A stretch of DNA of 32,167 nucleotides from Thermoplasmata archaeon (GTDB taxonomy: Archaea; Thermoplasmatota; Thermoplasmata; Thermoplasmatales; Thermoplasmataceae). The position numbers and the translations under genes were made by a program. The DNA lies in the NCBI GenBank assembly GCA_021785735.1, contig JAJYEP010000008.1, positions 1 through 32,167 of the forward strand. Reading direction: 5' to 3'. Below are positions 7,932-15,173 of this stretch, piece by piece. Below the pieces are notes generated by a model. It did no database searches. It saw only the letters and a program-made list of their open reading frames with translations, and was not told the DNA's origin. The stretch's first letter is position 1; each line of letters starts with the position of its first letter.

Positions 7932-8231
7932 TTAAGCCTGTACTACCTTCTTCAAATGAGCCGGTCCTGCCAGTATCTGCTTTTCCACCGATCCGACGTT
8001 AATTGATACAAGATAGCATTCACCCTGTTTCTTTACCACGGTTCCTGTATATCCATGGAAATTATGAAACGGCATACCCTTATGGATTGATGAGTTTATG
8101 ACAATGGAGGCTTTATCGCCAATTTCGAATGACTTCATAAGTTCGTTTACAGTTGGCAAACCCCTCTCTTTTATCTTCCTTCGCATTTTCATTCTTGATC
8201 CAGATCTTGGACCATGTGACATCTTCGCCAT
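7932..8231 (-). CDS. rpl21e: 50S ribosomal protein L21e
   Basis: This 99-residue basic protein of the large ribosomal subunit is typical in length. Its N-terminus (SHGPRSGSRMKMRRKIKERG) is the long basic tail that contacts rRNA. It is followed by an SH3-like barrel with GDKASIVINSSIHKGMPFHNFHGYTGTVV, where the KGMP..FHG.TG motif is the family signature. Its ATG shares one base with the stop of pus10 (TAATG), so translation of the two is probably coupled. Confidence 0.96.
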   Translation of the reverse strand: MAKMSHGPRSGSRMKMRRKIKERGLPTVNELMKSFEIGDKASIVINSSIHKGMPFHNFHGYTGTVVKKQGECYLVSINVGSVEKQILAGPAHLKKVVQA

Positions 8232-9403
8232 TATTTTTCACCCCTGTGAATCTTTATTACGTCCAGTTCTTCCACTTTAAGAGGAGCTCCATATATCTCT
8301 GATATGCTCGGACTGGTTCTTCCTTCATCCCCGTTTACGAGTTCTTTAATGTAGGTCCCTGCCTGTGCCCTTATTTCCAGTGATGCCTGTTTTCCGTTGA
8401 TTTCAAGCACCCTGACTTCCTCGACGGTTCTTGCCCTTACGAGATCGGATCTCCTTCCGGAAACTCTTAATGGTGTTCTTTGATATATAACTTTTCCAGT
8501 GAATTTATCCAGGGATGTATGGAGCTTCACTGCATCTATTGTTTCTATAGAAGATATCCTGGCCAAGTAAGTTTTGGTATAACTGCTCTCCTTCAGACTC
8601 TTCACTGCTTTTTTATCCGTGAATTCCAGATTGAGTATCTCCAGAATGTCTGAATTCCTGTTAACTTCCTGCTTGTACTCCTCGAGATCTATCTTCCTGA
8701 CTTTAGGATTCATTCCCTCTATGACAAATTCTCTTCCATTGCCAAGCATCCTGACGTCGACATCTTCTCTCCCTGCACCATGAAGCCTGAAGTCTGTTGC
8801 GTTTGAGAATATGATGAGGGGTTCACCGATCAGTTCCTCGAGAGATTTTGACTGGTTGTACTCCTTATGTATCCACCTCGTTTGAGGCGTGTCCCTTCTG
8901 AATTTCCTGTACACGCCATAAATGTAAAGACTTTTTATCTGCAGTTTGAGGGAATCATACTTCAGATTAAACTGAAGGGCAATATCAGGATCATTCTTTT
9001 CGAATTCCTTGCCCGTTCTCGAACTGATCAACTTGCCAAGTTCGCGGTTAAATTCCTTCTTTATGCTTTCAGAATGTGCTTCTGCGCCTTTCTGAACTGA
9101 TGATTCAAGTGCCACTGTCTTATCATCGAATGTGGACCCGACCAGGAACGTATCATACTCATAGTCCTGTGTCAGGTCTGAAGCCATGTTAAAATATCTG
9201 TCAAGATTCCTGAAGATGCCGCCACATATTTCACAATTATCCTCTGATTCAAATCTGAATCCCGGTTTGTCCAGAACCGAGATCAAAAATTCTATAATTA
9301 ATCCCCTTGTCGAATTATCCAGATCGCTGCCTACCCTTGCGTATACTCTACCAGCGCATCTCACACATATCCTGTGAGAAAGAAGGTTTTGGAAAATGAC
9401 CAT
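8231..9403 (-). CDS. pus10: tRNA pseudouridine synthase Pus10
   Basis: Archaeal Pus10 makes pseudouridine 54 and/or 55 in the T-loop of tRNAs. The 390-residue protein has N-terminal CxxC pairs (CVRC at 13-16 and CEIC at 57-60) that fit a zinc-binding site in the THUMP-containing region. The catalytic motif GREDVDVRMLG follows (Asp about 214), then the substrate-binding YQRTPLRVSGRRSDLVR segment. RAQAGTYIKELVNGDEGRTSPS near the end matches the conserved C-terminal TYIKEFVHGDxGRT region of Pus10. It starts nine bases after rpoP and overlaps rpl21e by one base. In many archaea pus10 sits beside srp54; here srp54 is about 22 kb away. Confidence 0.94.
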   Translation of the reverse strand: MVIFQNLLSHRICVRCAGRVYARVGSDLDNSTRGLIIEFLISVLDKPGFRFESEDNCEICGGIFRNLDRYFNMASDLTQDYEYDTFLVGSTFDDKTVALESSVQKGAEAHSESIKKEFNRELGKLISSRTGKEFEKNDPDIALQFNLKYDSLKLQIKSLYIYGVYRKFRRDTPQTRWIHKEYNQSKSLEELIGEPLIIFSNATDFRLHGAGREDVDVRMLGNGREFVIEGMNPKVRKIDLEEYKQEVNRNSDILEILNLEFTDKKAVKSLKESSYTKTYLARISSIETIDAVKLHTSLDKFTGKVIYQRTPLRVSGRRSDLVRARTVEEVRVLEINGKQASLEIRAQAGTYIKELVNGDEGRTSPSISEIYGAPLKVEELDVIKIHRGEK

Positions 9404-9411
9404 CTTGGCCT

Positions 9412-9546
9412 TTACCTTACTATTATGACTTTTTCTATGTTAGGTCTCTCCTTGATGAAGACCCTGGAACCGCATTCGCATTCTATTTCTGCTGTTCCAT
9501 AAGATTTCTCGAGGGGACGACCACACCTTATGCACTTGTACGTTAT
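9412..9546 (-). CDS. rpoP: DNA-directed RNA polymerase subunit P (Rpb12 homologue) with an apparent AUA start
   Basis: This 44-codon frame is missing from the ORF track because it contains no ATG, GTG or TTG. It reads [14 protein letters not shown], then [15 protein letters not shown], and ends KVIIVR. This is the complete RpoP zinc ribbon (CxxC...CxC) that helps hold the RpoD/RpoL/RpoN platform of archaeal polymerase. The residue where homologues have Met is encoded by ATA (9546-9544). Upstream in frame there are only CAT, CGA, AGA, GGT and GGC before a TGA. GAGGTG, a good ribosome binding site, lies just upstream. The ATA overlaps the L37Ae stop as ATAA, mimicking the usual ATGA coupling. 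ACG, the next codon, is an alternative start; a frameshift from L37Ae is less likely. Gene identity is secure, the start is not. Confidence 0.88.
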   Translation of the reverse strand: MTYKCIRCGRPLEKSYGTAEIECECGSRVFIKERPNIEKVIIVR

Positions 9547-9794
9547 GCCACCTCTTCGATGACTTCAGACTGAATGCTTTCAGGTGTGTACGAGCCGCCG
9601 GCAAATTTGTGATGGCAGTGCCTGCATTCCCATATTCCTGATGCAAGACGCTTAACCTTTTTCTGCTTGCACGCAGGACAAACGTAGAATGACGATTTTT
9701 GTTTATATATTTCATTCCAGGCTTTTCTTACAGTTACTCCATATCTTGGACCGAATCTCCCGGCTGCGCCCACTTTCAAAGTTCTTCTTGACAT
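9543..9794 (-). CDS. rpl37ae: 50S ribosomal protein L37Ae
   Basis: This 83-residue basic protein of the large subunit has the family N-terminus [19 protein letters not shown] and a C4 zinc ribbon (CPAC about 39-42, CRHC about 57-60) with the motif [21 protein letters not shown], which also carries the rrp42 stop codon, lies eight bases before its ATG and serves as ribosome binding site. Its TAA overlaps the apparent AUA start of rpoP. The order rpl37ae-rpoP after the exosome genes is conserved in archaea. Confidence 0.95.
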   Translation of the reverse strand: MSRRTLKVGAAGRFGPRYGVTVRKAWNEIYKQKSSFYVCPACKQKKVKRLASGIWECRHCHHKFAGGSYTPESIQSEVIEEVA

Positions 9795-9802
9795 TTACCA
9801 GT

Positions 9803-10585
9803 TCACCCGAAATATTTCTCTCTTAAAGATTTTCCCACATTGCTGGATGTTATAATAGCTTTCTTTATTTCATCCATGGTAAAGAAACCGACATCTCCCT
9901 TTTGCATGGCCTTTATGTGCCCATCTTCCGAGGTGGTAACGGTTATTCTTCCCTGGGATATCTGTTCCTCTTCCAGATCCGGATCAACAACCAGTGAATC
10001 GCCTATCTTGGCCATTGTAACAGATATTGGCGTGCATGTCGTTGGAACCGTAAAGTCCTTGCCGCCTATTGAGGATGCCGGGACAATGGCAGTTTTCAGT
10101 GCAGAAACGGATGCCAGAGTACACGCATCTATAAGATTTCCGTCAAAGTCCAGCACATTTATGTCAATGAAGACTATCCAGACCTTGGCTGCAGGCTCTA
10201 TCACCAGCTTCTGGAGATCGATCATTTTGCTTTCCCTGATTCCCCTGTCTACCACCCTTGCGAGTTCAATGGACATCTCATTGGGAGGCCCTGATTCAAA
10301 AGTGGGGAATGCCATTGGAAGAAGTTCCACGTTTGTTGTAAGAACTCCCTGATTCGGAGTGTCTGGGAAAGGTTCTCCTGCCTCTATCTTTACACCAGCA
10401 ATAACCTTGGTTTTCCCCAGAGTTACCATGGAAGATCCCGCAGCCCTCACTATGTAATTTGGTGTGATGGTGGCTTCCCTGAACTGATCCAAGTTCCTGT
10501 CATCGGATCTCTTTCCCTCCTTCAATCTTCTCATGATGTAGCTTCTCTTTATCTCTGAGAGTATACCTAACTCATCTCTTGGCAT
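9803..10585 (-). CDS. rrp42: Exosome complex subunit Rrp42
   Basis: This 260-residue RNase PH-fold protein is the non-catalytic partner of Rrp41 in the hexameric ring of the archaeal RNA exosome, which degrades or tails RNA phosphorolytically. The family regions are DDRNLDQFREATITPNYI near residue 30, GSSMVTLGKTKVIAGVK, and FPTFESGPPNEMSIELARVVDRGIRES. The acidic catalytic motif seen in Rrp41 is not kept, as expected for this subunit. The ribosome binding site GGTGA lies six bases before the ATG and forms part of the last codons of rrp41. Only two bases separate the two genes. Confidence 0.96.
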   Translation of the reverse strand: MPRDELGILSEIKRSYIMRRLKEGKRSDDRNLDQFREATITPNYIVRAAGSSMVTLGKTKVIAGVKIEAGEPFPDTPNQGVLTTNVELLPMAFPTFESGPPNEMSIELARVVDRGIRESKMIDLQKLVIEPAAKVWIVFIDINVLDFDGNLIDACTLASVSALKTAIVPASSIGGKDFTVPTTCTPISVTMAKIGDSLVVDPDLEEEQISQGRITVTTSEDGHIKAMQKGDVGFFTMDEIKKAIITSSNVGKSLREKYFG

Positions 10586-10587
10586 TT

Positions 10588-11328
10588 TTATTCACCAACT
10601 TCCCCGGTTGAGGTTTCAAATTTATTCTTAAGGGCGTCCCTCTGAATCTGGTTTATTCTCTTTATTGCATTCATTACCATGCCCGTGGCCTGATCAAATT
10701 CCTCCACCGACATGTCTCCATCCATCTGCATTAAAACCACTTTGCCGCTTTTCGGAAGAACTGCTATTGGCAGGTCGGCCTGCCCGAAGTTGTCTTCTTC
10801 CTTGCAGAGATCAAGAACAATATGACCGTCAACCTTGCCTGCTGTGCATCCTGTAACGAGGTCTCGCATTGGTATTCCGGCTGATGCCACAGCTACTGCT
10901 GCTGCGGTGAGACCAGCAATTCTGGTTCCCGCGTCTGCCTGCATGACCTCTATGAATATGTCAATCTGAGCTCTGGGAAACTGTTCCACCATTATTGCAG
11001 ATTCCAGGGCCTCTGATATGACCTTTGAGATCTCCATTGATCTCCTGTCCGGGCCCGGCCTCTTTCTTTCGTCCACAGAGTATGCTTCCATGTTGTACCT
11101 TGCCTTTACCACTGCCTTGTTTATGTCCTGATTGTGCTTTGGATAGGCTTCCCTTGGTCCATAAACTGCTGCGATGATCTTGTTTCCGCCCCATTCTATA
11201 AGCGCAGATCCGTCTGCACGATTCAAAACATCTGTTTCTATCTTTATTGGTCGAAGTTCCTCTGGACTTCTTCCATCTATTCTCAGTCCCTTTTCATCTA
11301 TTAACTTAATATCACTTACTGTTCCCAC
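10588..11328 (-). CDS. rrp41: Exosome complex exonuclease Rrp41
   Basis: This is the catalytic RNase PH-like subunit of the archaeal exosome; it removes 3' nucleotides with phosphate and forms three active sites with Rrp42. Signatures are RIDGRSPEELRPIKIE, AVYGPREAYPKH, the RNA-binding RKRPGPDRRSMEIS, and EDNFGQADLPIAVLP, which holds the catalytic acidic residue. The track uses a GTG at 11337, but that GTG lies inside the ribosome binding site AAGGTGAG. The GTG at 11328, five bases after GGTGA, is the better start and gives 246 residues. The start lies within the 3' end of rrp4, so the genes overlap by 17 bases. Confidence 0.96.
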   Translation of the reverse strand: MGTVSDIKLIDEKGLRIDGRSPEELRPIKIETDVLNRADGSALIEWGGNKIIAAVYGPREAYPKHNQDINKAVVKARYNMEAYSVDERKRPGPDRRSMEISKVISEALESAIMVEQFPRAQIDIFIEVMQADAGTRIAGLTAAAVAVASAGIPMRDLVTGCTAGKVDGHIVLDLCKEEDNFGQADLPIAVLPKSGKVVLMQMDGDMSVEEFDQATGMVMNAIKRINQIQRDALKNKFETSTGEVGE

Positions 11329-12001
11329 TAATCTCACCTTTCTTGCTCTTCAAATATTCTGCTATTCTGTCTGTCAGTCCAATTGTGTGTGCTTCATTCT
11401 TAACGATTTCTATTGCAGAAATCGCAAGCATGACATTTTCCGGAGGCCCATCAATCCAGATAAGCCCATTCTGCCCTACAACTATTCTGGTGCCGGTCTC
11501 ATCCTTGATCATGTTGACCATGGTTCCGCCCTTTCCTATTATCCTTGGCACCTTTGGAGACGGTATTGACACAATCGTGCCACCTTCGAGTTTCCTGAGC
11601 CCCACGTCTTTAAGGGTCAGCCAGCTTTCGTTTATTTCGTTGATCGAGAGGACTTTGGCATAAATGTAGTCTCCCGTATTTATGTATCTCTTGAGATCGC
11701 CGGCATTCGTGCGCCATGGAACGTCATTTATGTGAAGAAGCGAAGTGTAAGGGGCACTTATATCTGTGATCCACATCGAAGGCCCTATCTCTATCACTTT
11801 CCCTATCACCTTGTCTCCCCGTCTCGGCATGTATGCACCGTTGAACGGAACAACGTCGACAAACTGTTCACTCTTCTGGAGAACCCCGAAATACTCTGAA
11901 CAGAACTGCCCTTCACCACACTTGTAAAGACCGTATCTGGCCTTTGCCCCCTGAAGATCGATCTGATCTCCTGGAAGCACTATTTCTCTTACCTTCATCA
12001 T
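11312..12001 (-). CDS. rrp4: Exosome complex RNA-binding subunit Rrp4
   Basis: This is a cap subunit of the archaeal exosome that feeds RNA into the Rrp41/Rrp42 ring. The 229 residues contain an N-terminal barrel (about 1-55), an S1 domain (about 60-135; RRGDKVIGKVIEIGPSMWITDI) and a KH domain (about 145-210) with the motif VPRIIGKGGTMVNMIKDETG. Two adjacent ATGs are possible starts (12001 and 11998); GGTGG lies four or seven bases upstream. A TATA-like TTATAAC element around 12023 makes this the probable first gene of the ten-gene operon. The SBDS and proteasome genes that often precede it in archaea are absent here. Confidence 0.96.
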   Translation of the reverse strand: MMKVREIVLPGDQIDLQGAKARYGLYKCGEGQFCSEYFGVLQKSEQFVDVVPFNGAYMPRRGDKVIGKVIEIGPSMWITDISAPYTSLLHINDVPWRTNAGDLKRYINTGDYIYAKVLSINEINESWLTLKDVGLRKLEGGTIVSIPSPKVPRIIGKGGTMVNMIKDETGTRIVVGQNGLIWIDGPPENVMLAISAIEIVKNEAHTIGLTDRIAEYLKSKKGEISGNSK

Positions 12002-12198
12002 TTAACCACCTAGTTCAAGTTATAACTAACAGCACCAAAAATCCTTCATATGGGATCATTACATAAATTCCTTATTTCTGGATTAAAATAATGCTTTTCG
12101 TCCAATTCCCTTCAACTCTCTTATATGGTTTTATCTTAATTCAATATTTATTTTTTCTCTTTCCATTACGCATATCAAAAATGGATCACTGTCATTTC
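12002..12198. other. AT-rich promoter region upstream of the exosome superoperon
   Basis: This AT-rich stretch carries TAGTTATAAC (12020-12028, minus strand), centred about 23 nt before the rrp4 ATG, and several T-rich runs further upstream. The T-runs could end transcription of the ORF behind it. No gene or RNA was recognised. Confidence 0.45.
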
Positions 12199-12471
12199 TT
12201 AATCTCTGGTGTTGATGACTTGACCCTTAATCTGCCTTGAATGCTGATCTTTTTCATATCCTCTGACTGATTCCTTTCTTTCATAATGCTCAAAATATGT
12301 TTCGAATAAATCAACCATGTGATCCTGAGTTTTAGCCCTGCATTGAATAGTTTCAAATACACTGAATGATTGATTATAGCAAAGATGCAGACGGTTGAAC
12401 CTTGTCACATATGCCTGACGATAACCGGTAGGAGATGCAGAATATGCAATCTTCCAACCTGTAGTGCACAT
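12199..12471 (-). pseudogene. Possible transposase C-terminal remnant or small unknown protein
   Basis: This is a 90-codon ATG frame with AAAGGAG six bases upstream; the open frame extends ten codons further upstream to a TGA (TAFTDSKGVE before the Met). The segment DSKGVEMCTTGWKIAYSAS loosely resembles the D.xG.xxC..G..M.Y stretch of DDE-type transposases. The later FETYFEHYERKESVRGYEKD could match their C-terminal helix, which usually reads LY..R...ER. The part expected between them is shortened. No terminal inverted repeats or target duplication were seen. The protein is rich in Tyr, Cys and Arg, unlike its neighbours. This is either a decayed insertion sequence fragment or a small gene of unknown role; the transposase reading is tentative. 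Confidence 0.3.
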
Positions 12472-12515
12472 CTCAACTCCTTTGGAATCTGTGAAAGCTG
12501 TTCAGGAAAGCGCTT

Positions 12516-13991
12516 CTAGTAAGAATATTCTGGAATTTTATAATTCTGAAGCCACTCCATATCGCTCTGATATATCTCCCGTATATCATTTAGTTGATAG
12601 AACATCATCGCGATTCTTTCTAATCCCATTCCCCATGCAATGACAGGTTCCTTCAGCCCAAGAGGTTTGGTGACTTCAGCCCTGAATATGCCGGATCCGC
12701 CAAGTTCCATTTCCTTTCCATTTATAAAAGCAATGGCATCCATGCTGGGTTCCGTATAAGGATAATAAGACGGAACAAATTTGATCTCTCTGAATCCCAA
12801 TTTTCCATAGAAGGTCCTCATAAGAGACTTCAGTGTTGACAGGTTTGCATCCTTGGCATAGTATGCCCCCTCAATCTGATGGAGTTCCGCAAGATGTTTC
12901 CAGTCCACGCTTTCATGCCGGAATACCTTTTCTATCGAAAAAATGGAAACGGGCGGCACTGTATGTTTATAGAGGTATCTAACTGTGCTGACTGTGGTGT
13001 GGGTTCTCATCAGGAATCGCTTTGATTCATGGGGATCGAAGGAATACCCCCATCCGGTGTAACCCCTGACTCCTTTCTCGTGTGTTTTCTTAACCTTCTC
13101 AATTATTTCAGGGAATTCAATTTCAATGCTACCCTGCGGCTTAACGTAAAACGTGTCCTGCATCTCTCTAACTGGATGATCCTGTGGAACGAATAGGGCG
13201 TCCATGTTCCACGCTGCGCTCTCCACATAGTGCCCAGGCATCTCGCTGAAACCCATCTCCAGAAATATGCGTTTTATTCTCCTGATCAGTATGGTGAGCG
13301 GATGGTAAAAACCGCCGTTGATCTTCTCGACAGGGACCTTGAGATCGTAGCCTCTGAATTCAGAATTCTTCCAAACACCTGACGATATTATTTCAGGTGT
13401 GAGAGCCTCTATTTTGTTCAGGTTAATACTCCCTGCGAGAAATTTTCTCCCGTTGTCGTTTATATACACGAAACGTTCTAGTTTCTTCTTCTCAATCAGT
13501 ATGTTTCCCCTTCGCCTGAAATGATCTATCATTTCAGTGTCCCGACTCGATCCCAGCGTTTTGATAGATTCAAGGAACTGTTTCCTCTTAACGATGGCAT
13601 TTTCCAGATCCTGGTTTTCTTCGTAGATAAGTGCGCCCATTACTGGCTTAATATTGAATCTGCCCAACTGTGCGAGCGCGATCTTGCTCTCCTCTTGGTC
13701 CATAAAATTCTTAATCCCAGAAAGATCGATTTTACCATCCGTCTTGATACGCCTGTATAGTCTTTCCTCAGGCAGCCCCTTTTCCAAAAATTTTTCACCT
13801 TCTTGACCCAAGGTATAGGTAATTCTCTCTTCTCTTTTAACAGAGATAAGATCCTTTACCTCCAGATAGGAGACGGCGCTTGATATCTCCCTCCTGTCAA
13901 GGCCGGGAACCTCAATATCATTCTCGCTTACGAAGTCGTTACGCCTGGATAGGAAATCCAGCACTTTTATCTCGTTGTTGCTTAATTCCAT
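12516..13991 (-). CDS. pheS: Phenylalanyl-tRNA synthetase alpha subunit
   Basis: This catalytic subunit charges tRNA-Phe in an (alpha-beta)2 enzyme. The track's 546-residue version starts too early and crosses the divergent gene. The ATG at 13991 gives 491 residues and the usual N-terminus MELSNNEIKVLDFLSRR, a winged-helix domain. A TATA box (ATTTAATAA, 14016-14024) is correctly placed for a leaderless start there. Class II motifs are HPVREMQDTFYV, motif 2 (FRHESVDWKHLAELHQIEG) and motif 3 (GMGLERIAMMFY); the ELGGSGIFRAEV strand carries the Phe-binding region. The pheT partner is not adjacent or elsewhere in the window, so the two subunit genes are unlinked here. Confidence 0.95.
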   Translation of the reverse strand: MELSNNEIKVLDFLSRRNDFVSENDIEVPGLDRREISSAVSYLEVKDLISVKREERITYTLGQEGEKFLEKGLPEERLYRRIKTDGKIDLSGIKNFMDQEESKIALAQLGRFNIKPVMGALIYEENQDLENAIVKRKQFLESIKTLGSSRDTEMIDHFRRRGNILIEKKKLERFVYINDNGRKFLAGSINLNKIEALTPEIISSGVWKNSEFRGYDLKVPVEKINGGFYHPLTILIRRIKRIFLEMGFSEMPGHYVESAAWNMDALFVPQDHPVREMQDTFYVKPQGSIEIEFPEIIEKVKKTHEKGVRGYTGWGYSFDPHESKRFLMRTHTTVSTVRYLYKHTVPPVSIFSIEKVFRHESVDWKHLAELHQIEGAYYAKDANLSTLKSLMRTFYGKLGFREIKFVPSYYPYTEPSMDAIAFINGKEMELGGSGIFRAEVTKPLGLKEPVIAWGMGLERIAMMFYQLNDIREIYQSDMEWLQNYKIPEYSY

Positions 13992-14015
13992 TCTGATCTG
14001 CACAATGTGATCTTG

Positions 14016-14024
14016 ATTTAATAA
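14016..14024 (-). promoter_or_regulatory. TATA box of pheS
   Basis: The AT-rich box (TTATTAAAT on the minus strand) is centred 29 nt upstream of the ATG at 13991, which supports the shorter PheS start over the one in the track. Confidence 0.5.
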
Positions 14025-14085
14025 CATTCGCCGGGAACCGTTTCGTTCGATGTTTACACTGACACATTCGTGAGATGATAAATTC

Positions 14086-14098
14086 AATATATTTTTAC
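14086..14098 (+). promoter_or_regulatory. TATA box of the cyclase gene
   Basis: AATATATTTTTAC is centred about 22-25 nt before the ATG at 14114. It lies back to back with the pheS promoter in a 122-base divergent region. Confidence 0.5.
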
Positions 14099-14113
14099 GT
14101 GATAGGTAATCTA

Positions 14114-15028
14114 ATGTCAGAATGGTTTGAAAGTGGAGAAGCATGGTATCCGTCAAAATGGGGTGAAGGAGACCAGCTTGGAACCCTGAATCTGCTCAAT
14201 GAAAGTCGCGTGATGCGGGCAATTAAAACGGTAAGAAAAGGCAAAGTGATCCAACTTTCCCACAGGATTTTTAACGGAATGCCCGGCAGGTATTCTGCCC
14301 ACGGACCATTTTTTCACCTCTTGTCGCAGAGAGTTTATGATAACAGACCTCCCATGAGGGAACCTACCAAGAACAAGTTTGGAGGTGCGCTTTGCAGACT
14401 CGAAATGGTGGATCATCTGGGAACTCATCTTGATTCTCTCAATCACATTGCATTTGATAACAAGTTTTACAACGGATTTGATGCATTTCAGGAATCTACA
14501 ACATTTGGCACTTATAATCTGGGAATCGATGGGGTGCCATCGATCGTCACAAAAGGGATTCTAGTTGATTTAACTAATGAAAAGGAGAGGATATTGAGCC
14601 GCGGGAAACCCATAACGGTTGACGAAACGAAAAAATTTCTTGCAGATCATAATATTTCTGTGGAGCCGGGAGACGCTATTTTCTTCCATACTGGAGTTTC
14701 GACACTCTGGGAAACTCCGGAAATATACAACCAGTATTTCGATTCCTCCCCGGGAATCGGGTATGATCTCTCCAAGTGGATAGCCGAAAACGATATCTCT
14801 GTTACAGGTTCAGATACCCCGTCCACGGAGGTTGTTCCCCCTGAGATCAAAGGCACAAGACTCCCTGTTCACCAGTACCTAATAACAAAGTCCGGGGTGA
14901 GAATGATAGATAACATTAAGCTGGATGAACTGGCAAGAGAGAAAATTTACGAATTCATGTTCATCTGCGCACCCCTGAAAATAAGAGGATCAACCGCCTC
15001 CCCTGTTGCCCCAGTTGCGATATTCTGA
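14114..15028 (+). CDS. Metal-dependent cyclase/hydrolase family protein (kynurenine formamidase-like)
   Basis: This 304-residue protein belongs to the cyclase family (PF04199), whose members hydrolyse amide or lactone bonds in small molecules such as N-formylkynurenine or isatin. The metal-binding signature HLGTHLDSLNHI (family form HxGTHxDxxxH) is intact at about residues 103-114. GDAIFFHTGV and TGSDTPSTEV match the later conserved strands, and LPVHQYLI carries another family His. The longer length and the GEGDQLGTLNLL N-terminus point to the subgroup of about 300 residues rather than short bacterial KynB, so the substrate is unknown. The ATG at 14114 is preferred over the track's 14075 because a TATA box and the motif AGGTAAT precede it. 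It diverges from pheS and stands alone. Confidence 0.85.
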   Translation: MSEWFESGEAWYPSKWGEGDQLGTLNLLNESRVMRAIKTVRKGKVIQLSHRIFNGMPGRYSAHGPFFHLLSQRVYDNRPPMREPTKNKFGGALCRLEMVDHLGTHLDSLNHIAFDNKFYNGFDAFQESTTFGTYNLGIDGVPSIVTKGILVDLTNEKERILSRGKPITVDETKKFLADHNISVEPGDAIFFHTGVSTLWETPEIYNQYFDSSPGIGYDLSKWIAENDISVTGSDTPSTEVVPPEIKGTRLPVHQYLITKSGVRMIDNIKLDELAREKIYEFMFICAPLKIRGSTASPVAPVAIF

Positions 15029-15173
15029 TCTTCGGGATTGGCGGGATAAATATTTTTGGAGTTTCAAGCGATTGGAAGAAACGTGATTCCAGGATTTGAA
15101 TCCTTCATCAATCTTTGAACGTTTAAATTTTGTAAAAATATAACTATGACAATAGAATACCTGTACGTTATAT

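Noticed and set aside
9440-9715. 91-aa minus-strand ORF in the track
   Set aside because: It crosses rpl37ae and rpoP in a third frame and is a shadow of the two real genes.
13992-14156. 55-residue N-terminal extension of PheS in the track
   Set aside because: It crosses the divergent cyclase promoter and start, does not resemble PheS, and a TATA box supports the start at 13991.
15080-15110. GATTCAAATCC-like stretch on the minus strand resembling a tRNA T-arm
   Set aside because: The flanking bases do not form the T-stem, and no acceptor or anticodon arm could be found.
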